Notes under the pieces: generated by a model | Databases searched by the model: none | What the model was told of the DNA's origin: nothing | The model's input: the letters and a program-made list of their open reading frames with translations, nothing else | Shown here: positions 14,630 to 26,400 of the stretch, one piece after another | Layout of the letters: each line of letters begins with the position of its first letter | How positions within the stretch are numbered: the first letter of the stretch is position 1 | Program-made: the position numbers and the translations under genes | DNA from: Rutstroemia sp. NJR-2017a BVV2 | Taxonomy: Eukaryota; Ascomycota; Leotiomycetes; Helotiales; Rutstroemiaceae | Assembly (NCBI GenBank): GCA_002946415.1 | Contig: NJPS01000027.1 | Coordinates: forward strand, 26,641 to 90,640 | Reading direction: 5' to 3' | Length of the DNA: 64,000 nt

Positions 14630-14661
<32 letters not shown>
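13900..14661 (+). mobile_element. 3' end of a Tad-like non-LTR retrotransposon (LINE)
   Basis: In one + strand frame (for example from 14,053) the sequence reads NALLIQMRTEKIGLRDHLW, then RRKIPEFDNPGYEYGEGRK, then TVSYVLLRCRNYWDLR, then DLRAILNKSKSATNTIR. This is the C-terminal region after the reverse transcriptase and RNase H of fungal Tad1-clade LINEs, with its cysteine/histidine-like CxCGEG...HVLLRC signature partly lost (C to Y, H to Y). Only a few stops interrupt it. It is followed by about 270 bases of 3' untranslated DNA and ends in (AATC)8, the kind of simple tail typical of these elements. It is 5'-truncated, as LINE insertions usually are. The 5' limit is uncertain and may extend toward 13,730. 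Confidence 0.75.
14630..14661 (+). repeat. (AATC)8 tail of the LINE
   Basis: Eight perfect AATC units immediately after the LINE 3' untranslated region. Confidence 0.9.
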
Positions 14662-15232
14662 CGTCTTCCATATCAACATCGCCCTTCTGTAACCTTTTGC
14701 TCTTCACCATGGTTGCTGAAAAGGAGCCATAATATCATTGTCAGGGTCAAAGCTCGTTATGCATCGGCGTTCTATCACTATACCCCATCACCACACTAAG
14801 TAAATTATTACCTCCCAACTTCGATATATATATACACTTTAGCAGTAGGGCAAGAAGATTCACAATTTTAATAGTATACAATGGATCTAGCGAGGAAATA
14901 GGAGGGCATCTATTGACGCTCACAAGCTAGACATACGGTATGATCAGAGGTAAGCTAGAGTTGTAGCTAATACATACAATCGGAATATCATATATATCCA
15001 CTGTGGTTTTTGGCATCTTCTACAGGATATCCTGATCGACGATAGCGTCCAGTCTGATATCCAGATAAGAACGACTATCTGCTTCCTGCCCTCTTTTCTG
15101 TAACCGTATCTCGATATATTATTCAAACGGTTGTTGCGTTATCTTACCCGATGAAGTCGTTGGTTCGATCTTTGGCTCTGAAGGTTTATTGGCAGAAATT
15201 TATAATGCTTTCAGGGCGGTGCGATAGAGTCT
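14662..15232. other. Intergenic, no gene seen
   Basis: Normal composition, no recognisable coding frame. It lies between the LINE tail and the 3' end of the SAM-domain gene. Confidence 0.4.
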
Positions 15233-15633
15233 CTATGATCTGGGGCCTCCCTTATAGCGCTTATACTTTCGTTTCGTGTGAGCGATTGGAAGGCGGTAAA
15301 TATGGGTCTGACCGCGCGATTCGGCAATGGCCCGCTGAAGTTTCTGTTCATATATCACAGTTAGCATATAAAGTTGTTATAAACCCTACAATGAAGATAG
15401 AAATTCTAAGACTGTAATAGACTGCAAATACCTTTCGATGACCAATCTTGATGTTGAGGGAGCTTCTACGGTATATGTAAATTCTCTTCCTGCTTAGGCA
15501 ATGCTATGGCGACTTACAAATCCGATTCTGTAATATCTAATATAGTCTTCCATGTATCAAAGCCTTCGGCGACGAGAACTTCCAGGTATTCCGACAGCCC
15601 TAATCGCTTTAACTCTTCCTCTATGTCGGTCAT
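15233..15633 (-). CDS. Small SAM-domain protein, three exons
   Basis: I place the ATG at 15,633 and the exons at 15,633-15,518, 15,465-15,432 and 15,343-15,233 (TAG), giving 86 residues. The introns (52 and 88 bp) start GTAAGT and GTATTT and end TAG and CAG, and all joints keep the frame. Residues 1-55 form a sterile alpha motif: MTDIEEELKRLGLSEYLEVL, then EGFDTWKTILDITESDL, then SSLNIKIGHRKKLQRAIAES. SAM domains mediate protein-protein or RNA contacts. In fungi this variant often precedes an HMG box, but here the frame stops after a basic stretch (HTKRKYKRYKGG). It may therefore be a truncated relative or a pseudogene that lost its DNA-binding half. An open frame continues upstream of the ATG, but it does not resemble a SAM protein. 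Confidence 0.6.
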
Positions 15634-17412
15634 GTAGGGTAAGCAATGGCCTGCGAATGATAAGACGTTCTGTATAGTAGATGTCGAGTGACCGGTCATG
15701 AACGCAGTAACAAAAGATATGGGGAGCACGAAGAAAAGACTCTGGGGGGATTCGGGACTTCGGATACGGGCACAAGTTTGGGAAACAAGACAACAGGCAC
15801 TATAGACAATCAAACAAGTCCAGATGGAGGCTAGGGAGAAGGAAGATATCATGAAGCGTTAGAAGAAACAATCAGAAGGAAAGAAAGATATCTGGAGGCA
15901 GACGTTTTCAGGGACAAGCGCAGGCAGGGTCGACACAAAGATCGCCGATGAACTGACGAACAGATGATAGATCAGCGTCTGATTGGCTCCATGCGAATCT
16001 CAAGCTGGGTGGAGGGAAGTGGATGAGAAGAAGATTTGGCGACATTTTGCCGAAACGGGTACATCCGACCTTCTCATAGGTTGACATATATGCCACGTGT
16101 TGGTACGTATCAGGTTAGTTGTCACCTTACCCACTAGTATGAAGTGGCCAAAATAACAGTTGATGATACATGTTGATTCCATTCTATATGGGCATTTGTA
16201 GCCCTTATTATATGCACCTTAAATGGCGCAATGCCGTAGACTAATTACATATACCATTCACTTAAAAGTGGTGGAGATTGCCCTCTGTACGAGTGAATGT
16301 ATATTGCCACTCGTCCCAACACCACGATATCGAGAAAGGGATCGTGATCTCAAAATAGAAGACGGGCACTGAGTTTAGCAGGAGACCGAAGTTTTTGTGA
16401 GTACTCCGCGGATGCACTGAATCTATTGAGTACTTGGTCTCAACGATAAATAATTGTAGTCCCTGTTCTAGCGACTATAATTTTGTCAACCAATCAGCTC
16501 GCCGAAATAACTTCTTTGTATTATTTGAATGGCTAAAATTTAGATCGTGGAGCGACAGGGACTACAAATATTTATCCTTGGGACCAAGTATGAACGGATA
16601 TAAGCCTAGTGTACATTTAGGGCGGAAAGGATCATTCTATCTCCGAAATGGATCGGCGATCAAGTTTTAGCTTATGCTTTTTCCATATTGGAGGATCTTA
16701 GAAAGTGGCACCAAGCTGGACTCCAAATGTTTGTGCAGTGCCTCCCTCATTATTTCTAACTTCCACTTCTTTCCCGGCCTATTTCTTTTAAAGTTACCGA
16801 TTCAATTTTTCAATTGATGGTAACACCAGGAATAGTTCTTTCCTTCCCTAACATCCCACAATTTAGTTAGTATTTCCTCGTCAGACAAAGATTGTAGTCA
16901 GGCGAATTCCTGCTTGGGCCAAATGGTAAAGTCTCTCATGACTGGGTATGGTATCACGACGCTTGAAATTCGCATTGTGATCATACTCACAATAGGGGCG
17001 TAAAACAAATTCACAAATGATGGATCCCAATTTGATAAAGTTGAGATTTAACCAGCCGTATGTATGGAGTAGGATCACTCAGCCCACGTCTGGAGGTAGG
17101 TGACCGAGCCCCACCATATAAAGTATGCTCACAGAGAAAATATGTTGTTTGTGCCTTATATCAGGTGACTTGATATCCTTGGGCTCCTGGTGTATGAAAT
17201 ATGATAAATTTCATTTTTAAAGCAATCTCAATTCTGAATATTATGGGCATTTTTGATACGCTTGCTGGGCCAATCTACCAAGACCAAGAGCTTGTATACC
17301 TTTGCATACAACTTACTAACGATAGTTCAATCATCGCGTCACGCTTTCATCCGCCTCCAAATCACTAAAACCTGCAAAGTGGCAAATTTCGTGCAAGCGA
17401 TCCCACAACGAT
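15634..17412. other. 1.8-kb gap without recognisable gene
   Basis: Normal composition. Several frames of 60-80 codons exist on both strands (for example 16,434-16,670 + and 15,908-16,182 -), but none shows a motif, bias or plausible intron structure. It probably contains the divergent upstream regions of the SAM gene and the gene at 17,413. Confidence 0.4.
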
Positions 17413-18366
17413 ATGAGTACTCTTGAGTATCTAATTGAGTGCCTGCCTGAGTTTAGAAGCGGGCTCCTCGATGCACTTGGACCGACTGATGTAATGTCCT
17501 TGAGGAAGGCGCTCGGTGGGAAACCTCTAGTATCAGGCGATGAGGCCTTCAAGTATATGAGCGTATGTGCCCTCTTGAACATAAGCTTGGGGTGGGTTAA
17601 GATGATCAACAAACTCGGATACACTCTCGTTATCGTCGGCAAGGATCTGCGAAAGTTGGACGGTTTACTTCATTCAACGGGCCTTTCTAGACATACACCT
17701 CCAATTCGCGCTAGGATACACATCTATTGCATGGGACCTTTTCAAGCCGCTGGAATGGTGTCAAGACCCGACAAAGTCATCAATCTCGAAGCAGCCCTAG
17801 TCGGAAGTCGACCACATTCTGATATCGTCATCCGGGAGCAGGTAGATGGCAAGTTTGCAACTATTATTGGAAACGGGTATCGAGTAAGGATGTGGTTGAA
17901 TGGTGCCGTTTGTGGTCGGGAACCATGGGTCACTCTAACAAATCCTAGTATGGCGGTCAAATGGAGATCAGGCTATGTATCCTATACTACTTTCTACATT
18001 TAGGTTAATTTCGACATCATGCCAAAGGTTAAACTGTTGATCCGGGTTGGGTACAGCAGAACCCTAGATCATAATAACCCAGTGATGCGCTTCATGGGCG
18101 GACCTCTTTCCAATGGGAATTGTACCCCATCACTAGCCTTCTGGATCGGGTCTGATATCTTCTGTATTGCCTTTTGGCCACCTAATCAAACCACATTCGT
18201 CCATGTTATCAACTTACACGATGTTCGTGTCTACAATACCTGTCCGGACTCATTTTCCAGCAATTGGGTGCTCGCTGAAGATCAGGAAGAGAAAATAGAC
18301 CTTCTAGGGGATATTGATAGAAGCCTACCGAGATATAAGCTGATTTCACCATTAACATTAGGATGA
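17413..18366 (+). pseudogene. Unknown protein gene with an in-frame TAG
   Basis: Starting at the ATG at 17,413, a frame runs 196 codons to TAG at 18,001-18,003, then continues in the same frame to TGA at 18,364-18,366, for a total span of 318 codons. The parts read as one protein: composition is constant and no frame change is needed. The start (LIECLPEFRSGLLDALGPTD, then VMSLRKAL) is loosely reminiscent of an F-box (hydrophobic LPP...L.PTDLL), which would suggest an SCF ubiquitin-ligase adaptor, but this is weak. The rest has no domain I recognise. Two explanations fit: a single CAG-to-TAG nonsense change, or a 27-nt intron (GTATCC...TTTAG, 17,977-18,003) that would remove the stop but is shorter than usual fungal introns. 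Confidence 0.5.
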
Positions 18367-18489
18367 AGTGAAGGAATATCTGCTTAAAGAAAGGGTTTCT
18401 AGATAAGGTTCCACACATTAACTTATGATACATTCGCGGAAGAGACATTAAGTTTTATCAGACATCGTTGATAAACCAACCCGCTGACG
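18367..18489. other. Short convergent intergenic spacer
   Basis: Separates the unknown gene (+) from the ligase-like fragment (-). I see no terminator-like feature. Confidence 0.3.
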
Positions 18490-18783
18490 CTAAACGCGAT
18501 GACTCTGTCTTCTGGACCTGGATCTCCGCATTGAAACTTCCGCAAGTGCCGTCGCATCGTCGCCCATAGCCTTCTCGATGCTTCGGGCAAGCGTCCAACC
18601 GCTGAGGAAGAGTAGGAAGCTTTCCAGCTCAGCCTCAAAGTCATCTATAGCCACCTCTTTGTCAGGAATTCTGTCTTCCGGATATTTTGCCTTCCCGGAT
18701 TCCCGCTGCAGTTGGATCTCCTCTAACTGCAGCCTGATAGCGCTGAGCTTATCGTCCAAGACTGGAAGGGATTGGCCATAGAC
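18490..18783 (-). pseudogene. N-terminal fragment of a fungal RING/IBR-type protein
   Basis: The last ~97 codons of a minus-strand open frame read DDKLSAIRLQLEEIQLQ, then KAKYPEDRIPDKEVAIDDFE, then LARSIEKAMGDDATALAEV. This pattern (LRLQLEE, GKYPEDxxPDxEVA, LAxSIxxAxxxDAxAIAE) is how many fungal RBR/RING E3-like proteins begin, upstream of their zinc fingers. Here the frame ends in an arginine/serine-rich tail with no RING, so it is a fragment. The frame continues upstream to 19,107, but its first ~100 codons cross a poly-A run and are probably not coding. Confidence 0.4.
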
Positions 18784-19813
18784 TCCTGAAAGGATTGCTA
18801 TTTTGGTCTCGCTTCGGCTTGAAGGAGGAGAAATCGCACAAATCGAGTGGTGAATCGTGCATCGACGCCCTCTAGCAGAGGGCTCCTCTTCTGGGGAAGA
18901 GATGATTTTATAGTTATTGTCGATGATATGATATTTTCCTGTTTGGTGATAATTGTAATGTTGCAGAGCATGTAATCTGATAATGCGACCGTCGAAAAGA
19001 AACCGAGACCTGGCTTTTACCATCACTAACCTGAAGCAAAAAAAAAAAAACATTGTGATCGGAAGCCTCTCCCTCTTCCAATTATCAGACTCCATCAAAT
19101 AACTCAATCTTAGCTCCGCAGACTCTCAAAAGAAAGCTACAGGTTCGTAGAGGATCCTGTGGATACAATTTCTTCTTTAGAAGGTGGTCATAATTTGAGA
19201 TCAGTAGAATTATAAGTGATATAACGACCAGTTTTGCGAATTTGTAAAATCAATGCTACATCGACCTCGTAAAATTTTGATGTCTCATACGCTTTGTTAA
19301 GCAAGGTATTTTTTCGTCTGTTCAATCTCTCGCTTTTTCATTTGGGTTTATCAATCATAATGAAGGAATGTAGCTGAAATGATAGTAAAGGAGTTGTGTA
19401 TACTTACCAAATAATATTGGAAATTCGAAGCAATTTAATAACAAACTAGTTTCAGAATCAGTATACTAAAACCGAAATATAGAGAACTAAAATTCAGATC
19501 ATTAAGGATATCAAAATACATACTACTACTTCCGTTTTGTCGCATAGAACCTTATTGTTTAAATCACCGAATGACCAGGATTTTGGGTACCGATTCTGGT
19601 CCCATTCCTTAAGCGCAAGCTGACGAGGACCTTCACTACCACAAGGCTTACATATCCGGGAACTTTTGCTGGTGGATTTTTGTTGGTATATCTGCGAATA
19701 AACCGGCAAGGATCAGTTGTTGGGAATGGTGCAGGACATCTGCATCATAACAGCCGAGGCTGTATGTCTATCGAAATAGTCCTTATGATTAGATAGACAG
19801 CTGTTGCTGCTTC
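18784..19813. other. Intergenic, no supported gene
   Basis: Contains a 12-13 base poly-A run near 19,038-19,050 and a 71-codon minus frame at 19,494-19,709 with no recognised motif. It ends just downstream of the hybrid kinase stop codon. Confidence 0.4.
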
Positions 19814-21940
19814 TCACTTCAGCCACCTCAGCAGGACCTCCGCCAGAATCTGACGGTCCACAGGTTTGGAGACGTAGTCATTCATCCCTCTCGCCAAGTA
19901 ATGATCCATATCACCTTTCAGTGCGTTAGCAGTCATCGCAACGATCGGCATATGCAGCCCAGCTCTACGAATTTCCATTGTGGTAACAATACCATCGAGT
20001 ACCGGCATGCTGATATCCATAAGGATAAGATGGTAGAGTAATGAGTGTTGATTCGCGAGCCGCAGGGCCTGTGCTCCGTCCACGGCCGTGTCAATATTCT
20101 CGAATCCAAGACCCTTCAGCATCATCACCATGACCTTCTGATTGATCAGATTATCCTCGGCAAGAAGAAGACGCTTCGATGGTGCGATTTCTTTGAGCAG
20201 TGCCTGTGGATCAAGGGGCGAGATAGTTGTTGATGCCAGGCTCTTCTCTAATACCGTGACGGGGATCGCAACGGGCAGTTTTGCCACCTTCACCGAAAAC
20301 CAAAAGACACTTCCGCGAGTCAGTGAATTCGGGTGAAAGCCGATGGCGCCACCCATCAATTCTGCGAGGCTTTTGCTAATCGATAGGCCGAGTCCGGTAC
20401 CTTTGTAGCGCTTTGTGGCTGAAGTATCGAATTGAGTGAATGGTGTAAAGAGAGAACCAGAAACAGAGTTTGAGACACCAATTCCAGTGTCGGTGACTTC
20501 TGTTCGAATTGTGTATGAGGTATCGTCCTCCTTCACGGCAGATATCCGGATGCGGATGGATCCTGAGTCTGTGAACTTCACAGCATTTGATACCAGATTT
20601 TGAATAATCTGACGGTAGCGGAGAGGATCGCCGTGTACAGACGTGGGCAAATTTGGATTGAGAGACGTATCGAGTGACACTCCAGGCTTGAGAAGTGTCC
20701 GAGAACTGCGAACAACGGAAGTAACAATGTCCGGAATGTTGATGATGTCAAAATTGATTGTGAAAGTCCCAGATGTCAACTTGCTGTAGTCCAAGATGTT
20801 GTTGATTACTTCTAACAAGACGTGTCCAGATTCTTCAATTATACCTCCCAGCTCCCGTTGCTCCCGTGTTAGAGAAGTATCCATAAGGAGAGTAAGAGCA
20901 GAGAGCATTCCATGCATGGGTGTTCGTATCTCGTGGCTCATGTTGGCTAGGAATGCTGACTTCAACTTTGCAGCCTCTTCGTAAGCGGAGATCACTCTAG
21001 ACTCAGCAGCTTTTCGCTCAGTCAGATCACGCGTGACCTTGCTAAATCCAATATGGACGCCGTTCCTGTACACCGATGTGAGGATGACATTTGCCCAGAA
21101 GCGAGAGCCATCCTTCCGCAGACGCCACGATTCATCTTCCACTTTGCCTTCTCGTAGACAGATCTCTATTTCCTTCCTTGGCTTCTCAGCCACGAGATCA
21201 TCATGAGTATAGAAGGTGGAAAAGTGTTTCCCCACAATTTCCTCTTCGCTGTACCCCTTAAGCAAGGCAGCTCCCTCGTTCCAAGTCTTGACGTTGCCTT
21301 TTGTATCTAGCATGAAAATAGCATAGTCTTTGACTGTCTGAACAAGGATTCGGTATGTGTCGTCGGCGTCCAGTTGGTGTTTGAATGTCTGCCCTGTTTG
21401 GTGATCTCTTGTTGTATCCTGAAACTCTAGTGAAAGGCAAAGAAGGTTTTCCTTATCGAAGACTGGAAGAGCGCGTAGAGACCAGTATCTGGGCACTGCA
21501 GTCCCACGACCCACAGCCTGTATAGCCTCCGCAGCATAAACCTTTTTCGTTGCCCGCGCAGTCTCTATGGCATATCGCACAGACGCTAACTCCAGAACGA
21601 GCCTTCTGACCTCCATCAATTCGTATATACCAACACCGCTGCATTCTTCCGCCGCAAGATTATGGAGTGAGAGGAAGCTGGCAGATGCCTGGAGTATGCG
21701 AAGTGAAGGATCGAGGAGGACGGTAGGAATAGGAGTAAGGACAAGGAATGATTGGCCGTTCACCATGTTGCTTTCCAATGGAGACTCGTCGGCTATACTC
21801 GTACTTGTAGCAATGACTCGTAAAGAGTCGAGATTTGAAGAGGCACCGTTAGAGAATTGATGAAAATTTCGTACGTTTCTGATGCCCGTGTTCGATGCGC
21901 ACATCTTCCATTGTGGTTGAGGCAGGTTGGCAAAGATCAC
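19814..21940 (-). CDS. PAS-PAS hybrid histidine kinase
   Basis: A sensor kinase predicted to autophosphorylate on His and pass phosphate to its own receiver domain, then to an HPt protein (the Ypd1 type in fungi). Counting from the codon at 21,940: PAS-like domain ~65-175; a clear PAS/PAC ~197-310 (WNEGAALLKGYSEEEIVGKH, then RKDGSRFWANVILTSV); HisKA with H336 in MSHEIRTPMHG; N-box SNAVKF (N452); G1 DTGIG 484-488; G2 KGTGLGLSISK ~513-523; receiver ~589-708 with phospho-acceptor D642 (LILMDISMP) and K692. No transmembrane segment is evident, so it is probably cytoplasmic. The codon at 21,940 is GTG. The first in-frame ATG is 21,904, and the frame stays open to about 21,997, so a 5' exon joined near 21,977 (TTATTCAG acceptor) is possible. 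It lies 1.5 kb downstream of the phytochrome gene, same strand. PAS ligands are unknown. Confidence 0.9.
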   Translation of the reverse strand: MIFANLPQPQWKMCASNTGIRNVRNFHQFSNGASSNLDSLRVIATSTSIADESPLESNMVNGQSFLVLTPIPTVLLDPSLRILQASASFLSLHNLAAEECSGVGIYELMEVRRLVLELASVRYAIETARATKKVYAAEAIQAVGRGTAVPRYWSLRALPVFDKENLLCLSLEFQDTTRDHQTGQTFKHQLDADDTYRILVQTVKDYAIFMLDTKGNVKTWNEGAALLKGYSEEEIVGKHFSTFYTHDDLVAEKPRKEIEICLREGKVEDESWRLRKDGSRFWANVILTSVYRNGVHIGFSKVTRDLTERKAAESRVISAYEEAAKLKSAFLANMSHEIRTPMHGMLSALTLLMDTSLTREQRELGGIIEESGHVLLEVINNILDYSKLTSGTFTINFDIINIPDIVTSVVRSSRTLLKPGVSLDTSLNPNLPTSVHGDPLRYRQIIQNLVSNAVKFTDSGSIRIRISAVKEDDTSYTIRTEVTDTGIGVSNSVSGSLFTPFTQFDTSATKRYKGTGLGLSISKSLAELMGGAIGFHPNSLTRGSVFWFSVKVAKLPVAIPVTVLEKSLASTTISPLDPQALLKEIAPSKRLLLAEDNLINQKVMVMMLKGLGFENIDTAVDGAQALRLANQHSLLYHLILMDISMPVLDGIVTTMEIRRAGLHMPIVAMTANALKGDMDHYLARGMNDYVSKPVDRQILAEVLLRWLK

Positions 21941-21997
21941 AGTGCAGCCATTAGCGCAGAGAATGACGTACGCGGCTGAATAACATAATCCAAGTAT

Positions 21998-23411
21998 CTA
22001 GACGCCTCGAGCGAAATCCAAAGTCCAAATGTCGATTTATTATTATAAATATCCATTTATTTCAATGTATTCGAGAAGCATGAGACCGCGTATTGGTTTC
22101 CTTGCTACCGATTGACCAAGCATACTGATATGGCTCGTTTTACTTTTATGGGGCACTTCGTGCGGAACCGCAATTGAATACCAGCGTCCCCGGAAATGAA
22201 ATCGTGATTCAGAAACTTAGAGATAGCTTTCTCTCATATTTAAAACCTTACACAATAATCTCGCTACTTCTCTTTTATTCAACAAGTAGTCTTTTATATA
22301 ACTTCTACAAAATTATCTAAACCTCTTCTACTTTTAACTTTGGGAACCTCGCTTTCTAAGCTTCGATCAAGTCGACTCAAATCTTGAATTGTGTCAGGAG
22401 CTCTGAAGAGGGCTTATAAAAGTAGTGTACTTGGGGAAAATAGGCTTCAATAGGTAACGTGACAATGGAATCCTTTACATCCTAAGTAATCGTGTCTGCG
22501 TGAAGCAGTGGCACAACAGTGACTGTGGACTGAATCTTAAGTGGCTCGAAGAGACACTCACCATATTTTGTGGAGCAAACAGCGATCGCAGTAAACACGA
22601 AACTCAGTTGCATATACGGTTGGAAGCATGATGGCTTGCTGTGTAGGTCATCATTAATAGATCTCAGGCTGGGAGGGAGTCGCTAATAAAAGGGAGTGGG
22701 AGCTCATATTATATAGTACAGATCAATTGGTGGCAGGTCGAATGTAACGATGAAAGGGACTTCTTGGAGGTTTAAAGCTAGGATTGACTTGAGAGCTGAT
22801 AAGAGTGATGTTTCAAAATCTTGAGCTTCGGTCAAGAATTTTGATCAAATTTATAGACAGGAGGTTGGCCAAAGCATACAGTACCACATCGCGGTTAGAT
22901 TCTGATGCTTGATTGGTCTTGCTACTTGACACCCGCCAACGTCTGCCTTGGTTAGGCGGCAAGGCATCTCCGCCTTCAGCAACATCCGCATGGCAGAGAT
23001 CATCATTTTCAAATATCTCTTCTTCCTTACGAACTTAAAATTGACTTCTAGATAGCTTTTCTAACAAGCCGAATCAGGCTCAGGCATGTGCCGGGGCAGT
23101 GGAAAGCCCGAGAAGTCCCATCGCAAGTCTTATATTGCATCTGGGTCATATATGAAATTCGCCGTGTGTATGCAGAAAACCCCATACTTCCTTTCATGCA
23201 ACACAAAGAGAGCAATTTGCCTCGCGTGACGCAGACCCGACATTGCCTGGTAGATGTATCTTCATTCATAAATAGTGCAAATCGGAACTAAGCCTTTGCC
23301 AAACTCCGTATTCTCTCTGTATAAATCTCCATTCCCGTAACTGGTATAATTCGAATGAGAGCCAACAAAAGTAAAAATCGTAGCGTCGTGTTGGTTTGTC
23401 GCACAATGAGC
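21998..23411. other. Intergenic region between the two sensor kinases
   Basis: 1.4 kb of normal composition holding the kinase promoter and possibly its first exon. Frames at 23,048-23,291 on both strands have no motif. No other gene is supported. Confidence 0.4.
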
Positions 23412-26400
23412 TCACACCAAGAACCAACCGCCTCTTTCCCAGTACCCAGGGGTATATAGAGCATCTCTCCTCAGTTTAGGATATTTGACTCCCTGCAACA
23501 AAAGACTCAAGCGCCCCACATCAATAGGTTTGAGCAGCCAGGCATCGAAACTAGAATCATTGAATTAGCATAGTTTATCTGGAGCAGAGCAGGCGAAGAA
23601 AGGCTCGTACCCGTTTTGAACATATTCGAATCTCTTGTCCTCGGTGAGTGAAGCGGAAACAGCTATTATTGGAACTCTTGGGCGAATGCGTCTCAACTCT
23701 TCGACAAGCTCTTTCTCGTACTCGCGAATCATTTTCGTGGACAATGCCCCATCAACTAGCGGCATCTGCCCAAAAATCAGGATCAGATATATTGCTCTGA
23801 TCCAGGGACGACATACCTGCAGATCCATGAGAATAACGTCGACTGTATGTGGTTTCAAAGCGTAATGGTCGTGGCATTGCTGGCCATCATCTACAACTTC
23901 AACCTCGTGGCCTAGCTTGTTGAGCCTTCGGGTTAAGAACCGGGCGTTAATGGGATTGTCTTCGGCAATAAGAACGCAAAGTGACTCTCGAGATTCACTG
24001 GGCTCGGCATCAATTCGAGGAAAAGGGAATGTGGATCCAGATGGTTTTACATTAGATTGGCTACTAAGTGTGCCACTTTTACCATCAGATGATACAGTGG
24101 GCTTAGTAAATGGTGAATTTGGGGAAGGTAGAGTGATCCCTTCGGTCACCATTGTTGAGCCGCTCTGAACTGTCATCGTTCGTCTAACAATATCGAGTAT
24201 CCGAAGAGGTGTGGTTCCAGTGTCAGACATGGCTCGGTGAAGGGGGGTGTCTTCCGAGGGTCTAGATGTTGGGTCATCTGGCGTTGTTATTGCGTGTTCG
24301 AAGGGCAACTCAATGCTGAAGATGGTGCCTTTGTCTAGTTCACTCTGTACCCTGATTTGACCTTTCATATTCTTGACATATCGAGCAACGACGGCAAGCC
24401 CGACACCAAGAAATCTCCCCTCAGTTGGGGTGGATGGTGTAGTAGTATCGAACATGGGGTTTTCATCTTCATCAATGACTTGCTCGAATTCTTGAAACAG
24501 ATTCTGTATACCAAGTGGTCAATACATGAAGATCCTCCCATTCTCAATACATTAGGACTTACATCGAGTTGGCTTTCTGACATACCCACCCCAATATCTT
24601 GCACACTGATACCCATAATTGAACTTTGTCCCTCGGAGCGAATGGTTCTAATATCGACTTTAATGCCCCCTTTCATCGAGTGTTGAAAAGCATTGCTAGT
24701 CACGTTGGATATCACCTGGCGAAGACGAGCCGCATCTCCTCTCACCATTTCTGGGAGACCTTGATGCAGCGAGACACTGAATTCAAGTCTCTTTCTGAGG
24801 CTAATTGGTTGAATTTGCGTTAGCTATGATCGTTGCACTATATTGGAGTCCTTACGCCTCTGTTCGGAAGTTTATTAATACGTTTGACACAGTTGCTCCA
24901 AGGTCAAATATCTCTTTCGTGGAATTGACTATGCCTTCTTCCACCTTGGTCAAGTTGAGGAGATCGTCAATGACCTAAGGGGGTCAGGAAGTCAGTTATT
25001 TCCTGTTTCAGTAGATGTCATGAACGGAGCAAATCCACCGGGTTGTGTTTGGAGTATATGATATGGGGTATGTTGACTCAGCGCAGGAGGAGAGTCAATT
25101 GAAACATGAGCTCCAATGAACTTACATATATAAGTGATTTGCTTGCACGATGAGCCGTCGCTAAGATATCTCTTGTAGAATCGTCGATTTTATTTTCCAA
25201 AGCCATTTCCAGAGAGTTCACAATCGCGTTGAGAGGTGTTCGCACCTGTGGTGGAGACCATATCAGTCAGCTGGACAGTCTTATAGAACTGAAATAATCA
25301 TCCATTCAAACTACAACAGTACCTCGTGGCTCGAGTTCTCTAGAAGCAACCGTGTCATTCTGTTGTTCTGTCCTGCAGCTTGCTTTTGTCTCCATATCTC
25401 AATGAATCTGCCATAAAGCAAGCTCAAAGTTGAGGCGGTTTCTATCTGATCTTCAGCCCATTCCGTGCTCATTCCCACCATCGTTTCAGTCCAGCGTTTG
25501 AAGCTCGTTCTTGGCTCGAGATATTCGCTCCCTGTTGTCATAAGCTTCTCATACGGATTACCAGCCCATCTGACCTCTTGTAGCTCTCCGTGACGAAAGA
25601 AGACAAGAAAGTCTTTCCCTCCGGCGCTCAGGGGTATGAAAAGTAGCCCAGATATTGAGCGGATCCCTTCCGCGTACTTGATATCGGGGAACTCAGCATT
25701 TATATTCTGGCACGTATGGACGGACGTGAATCGGTGCTGTTGCAAGTACGCTAGAATGGCGAGAGCCTCTCGATATGGCTCTAACTTCCCAATAGCACGA
25801 GCCTCGTCCTGTATACTCAGGAGGCCGAAGTCAGCACCAAAGACCCGGAGCAAGTCCGCAGACGATGCTGCTATAAAACCAGTTGGGTTCCGTGCCGGAG
25901 GGGCAGATGACGGAGGCTTGCGAGCCTTAATCCTTTGTAACATGAGTAGTCGTTCGATGTTCGTTGCAGCACAGTCGCCAATGTTGCGGCAAAGCTCGCG
26001 GATTGGTAGTGTCACGCGAATCCCAAGATTTCCATAGCCGTGACATGCTATCAAACCCCAGAGGTCGGAGTTGATCACAATTGATACAGACATGGACGAG
26101 CGAACTCCCATGTTTCCCAAATATTTTAGATGGATAGGGGATATTGCCCGCAGGTACGAGTGTGTTAAGTCGAGCGGAACTTCGAAATCCGACACATCGC
26201 GGCAGACCTAATTTGTTGTATTGTTAACTTATACTATAGCACTTCGTACATAGAAGAGAAGAAATTGTACGAGGAAAGACGTACCAAACGAGCTGTCTCT
26301 GCGTCGCGATCATAAAGTATACGGATGTGGTTGATCTTGTACAGTTCCCTTGCTTGTTTTGGTATATCAGAAGCTGGAAAGTGGAGCCCTTTTTCATGTC

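Noticed and set aside
15908..17078. Several 60-78 codon frames on both strands
   Set aside because: No motif, no consistent start or intron pattern; expected by chance in 1.8 kb.
19494..19709. 71-codon minus frame with CKPCGSEG
   Set aside because: Only one cysteine pair, no second pair for a zinc finger, and no supporting splice structure.
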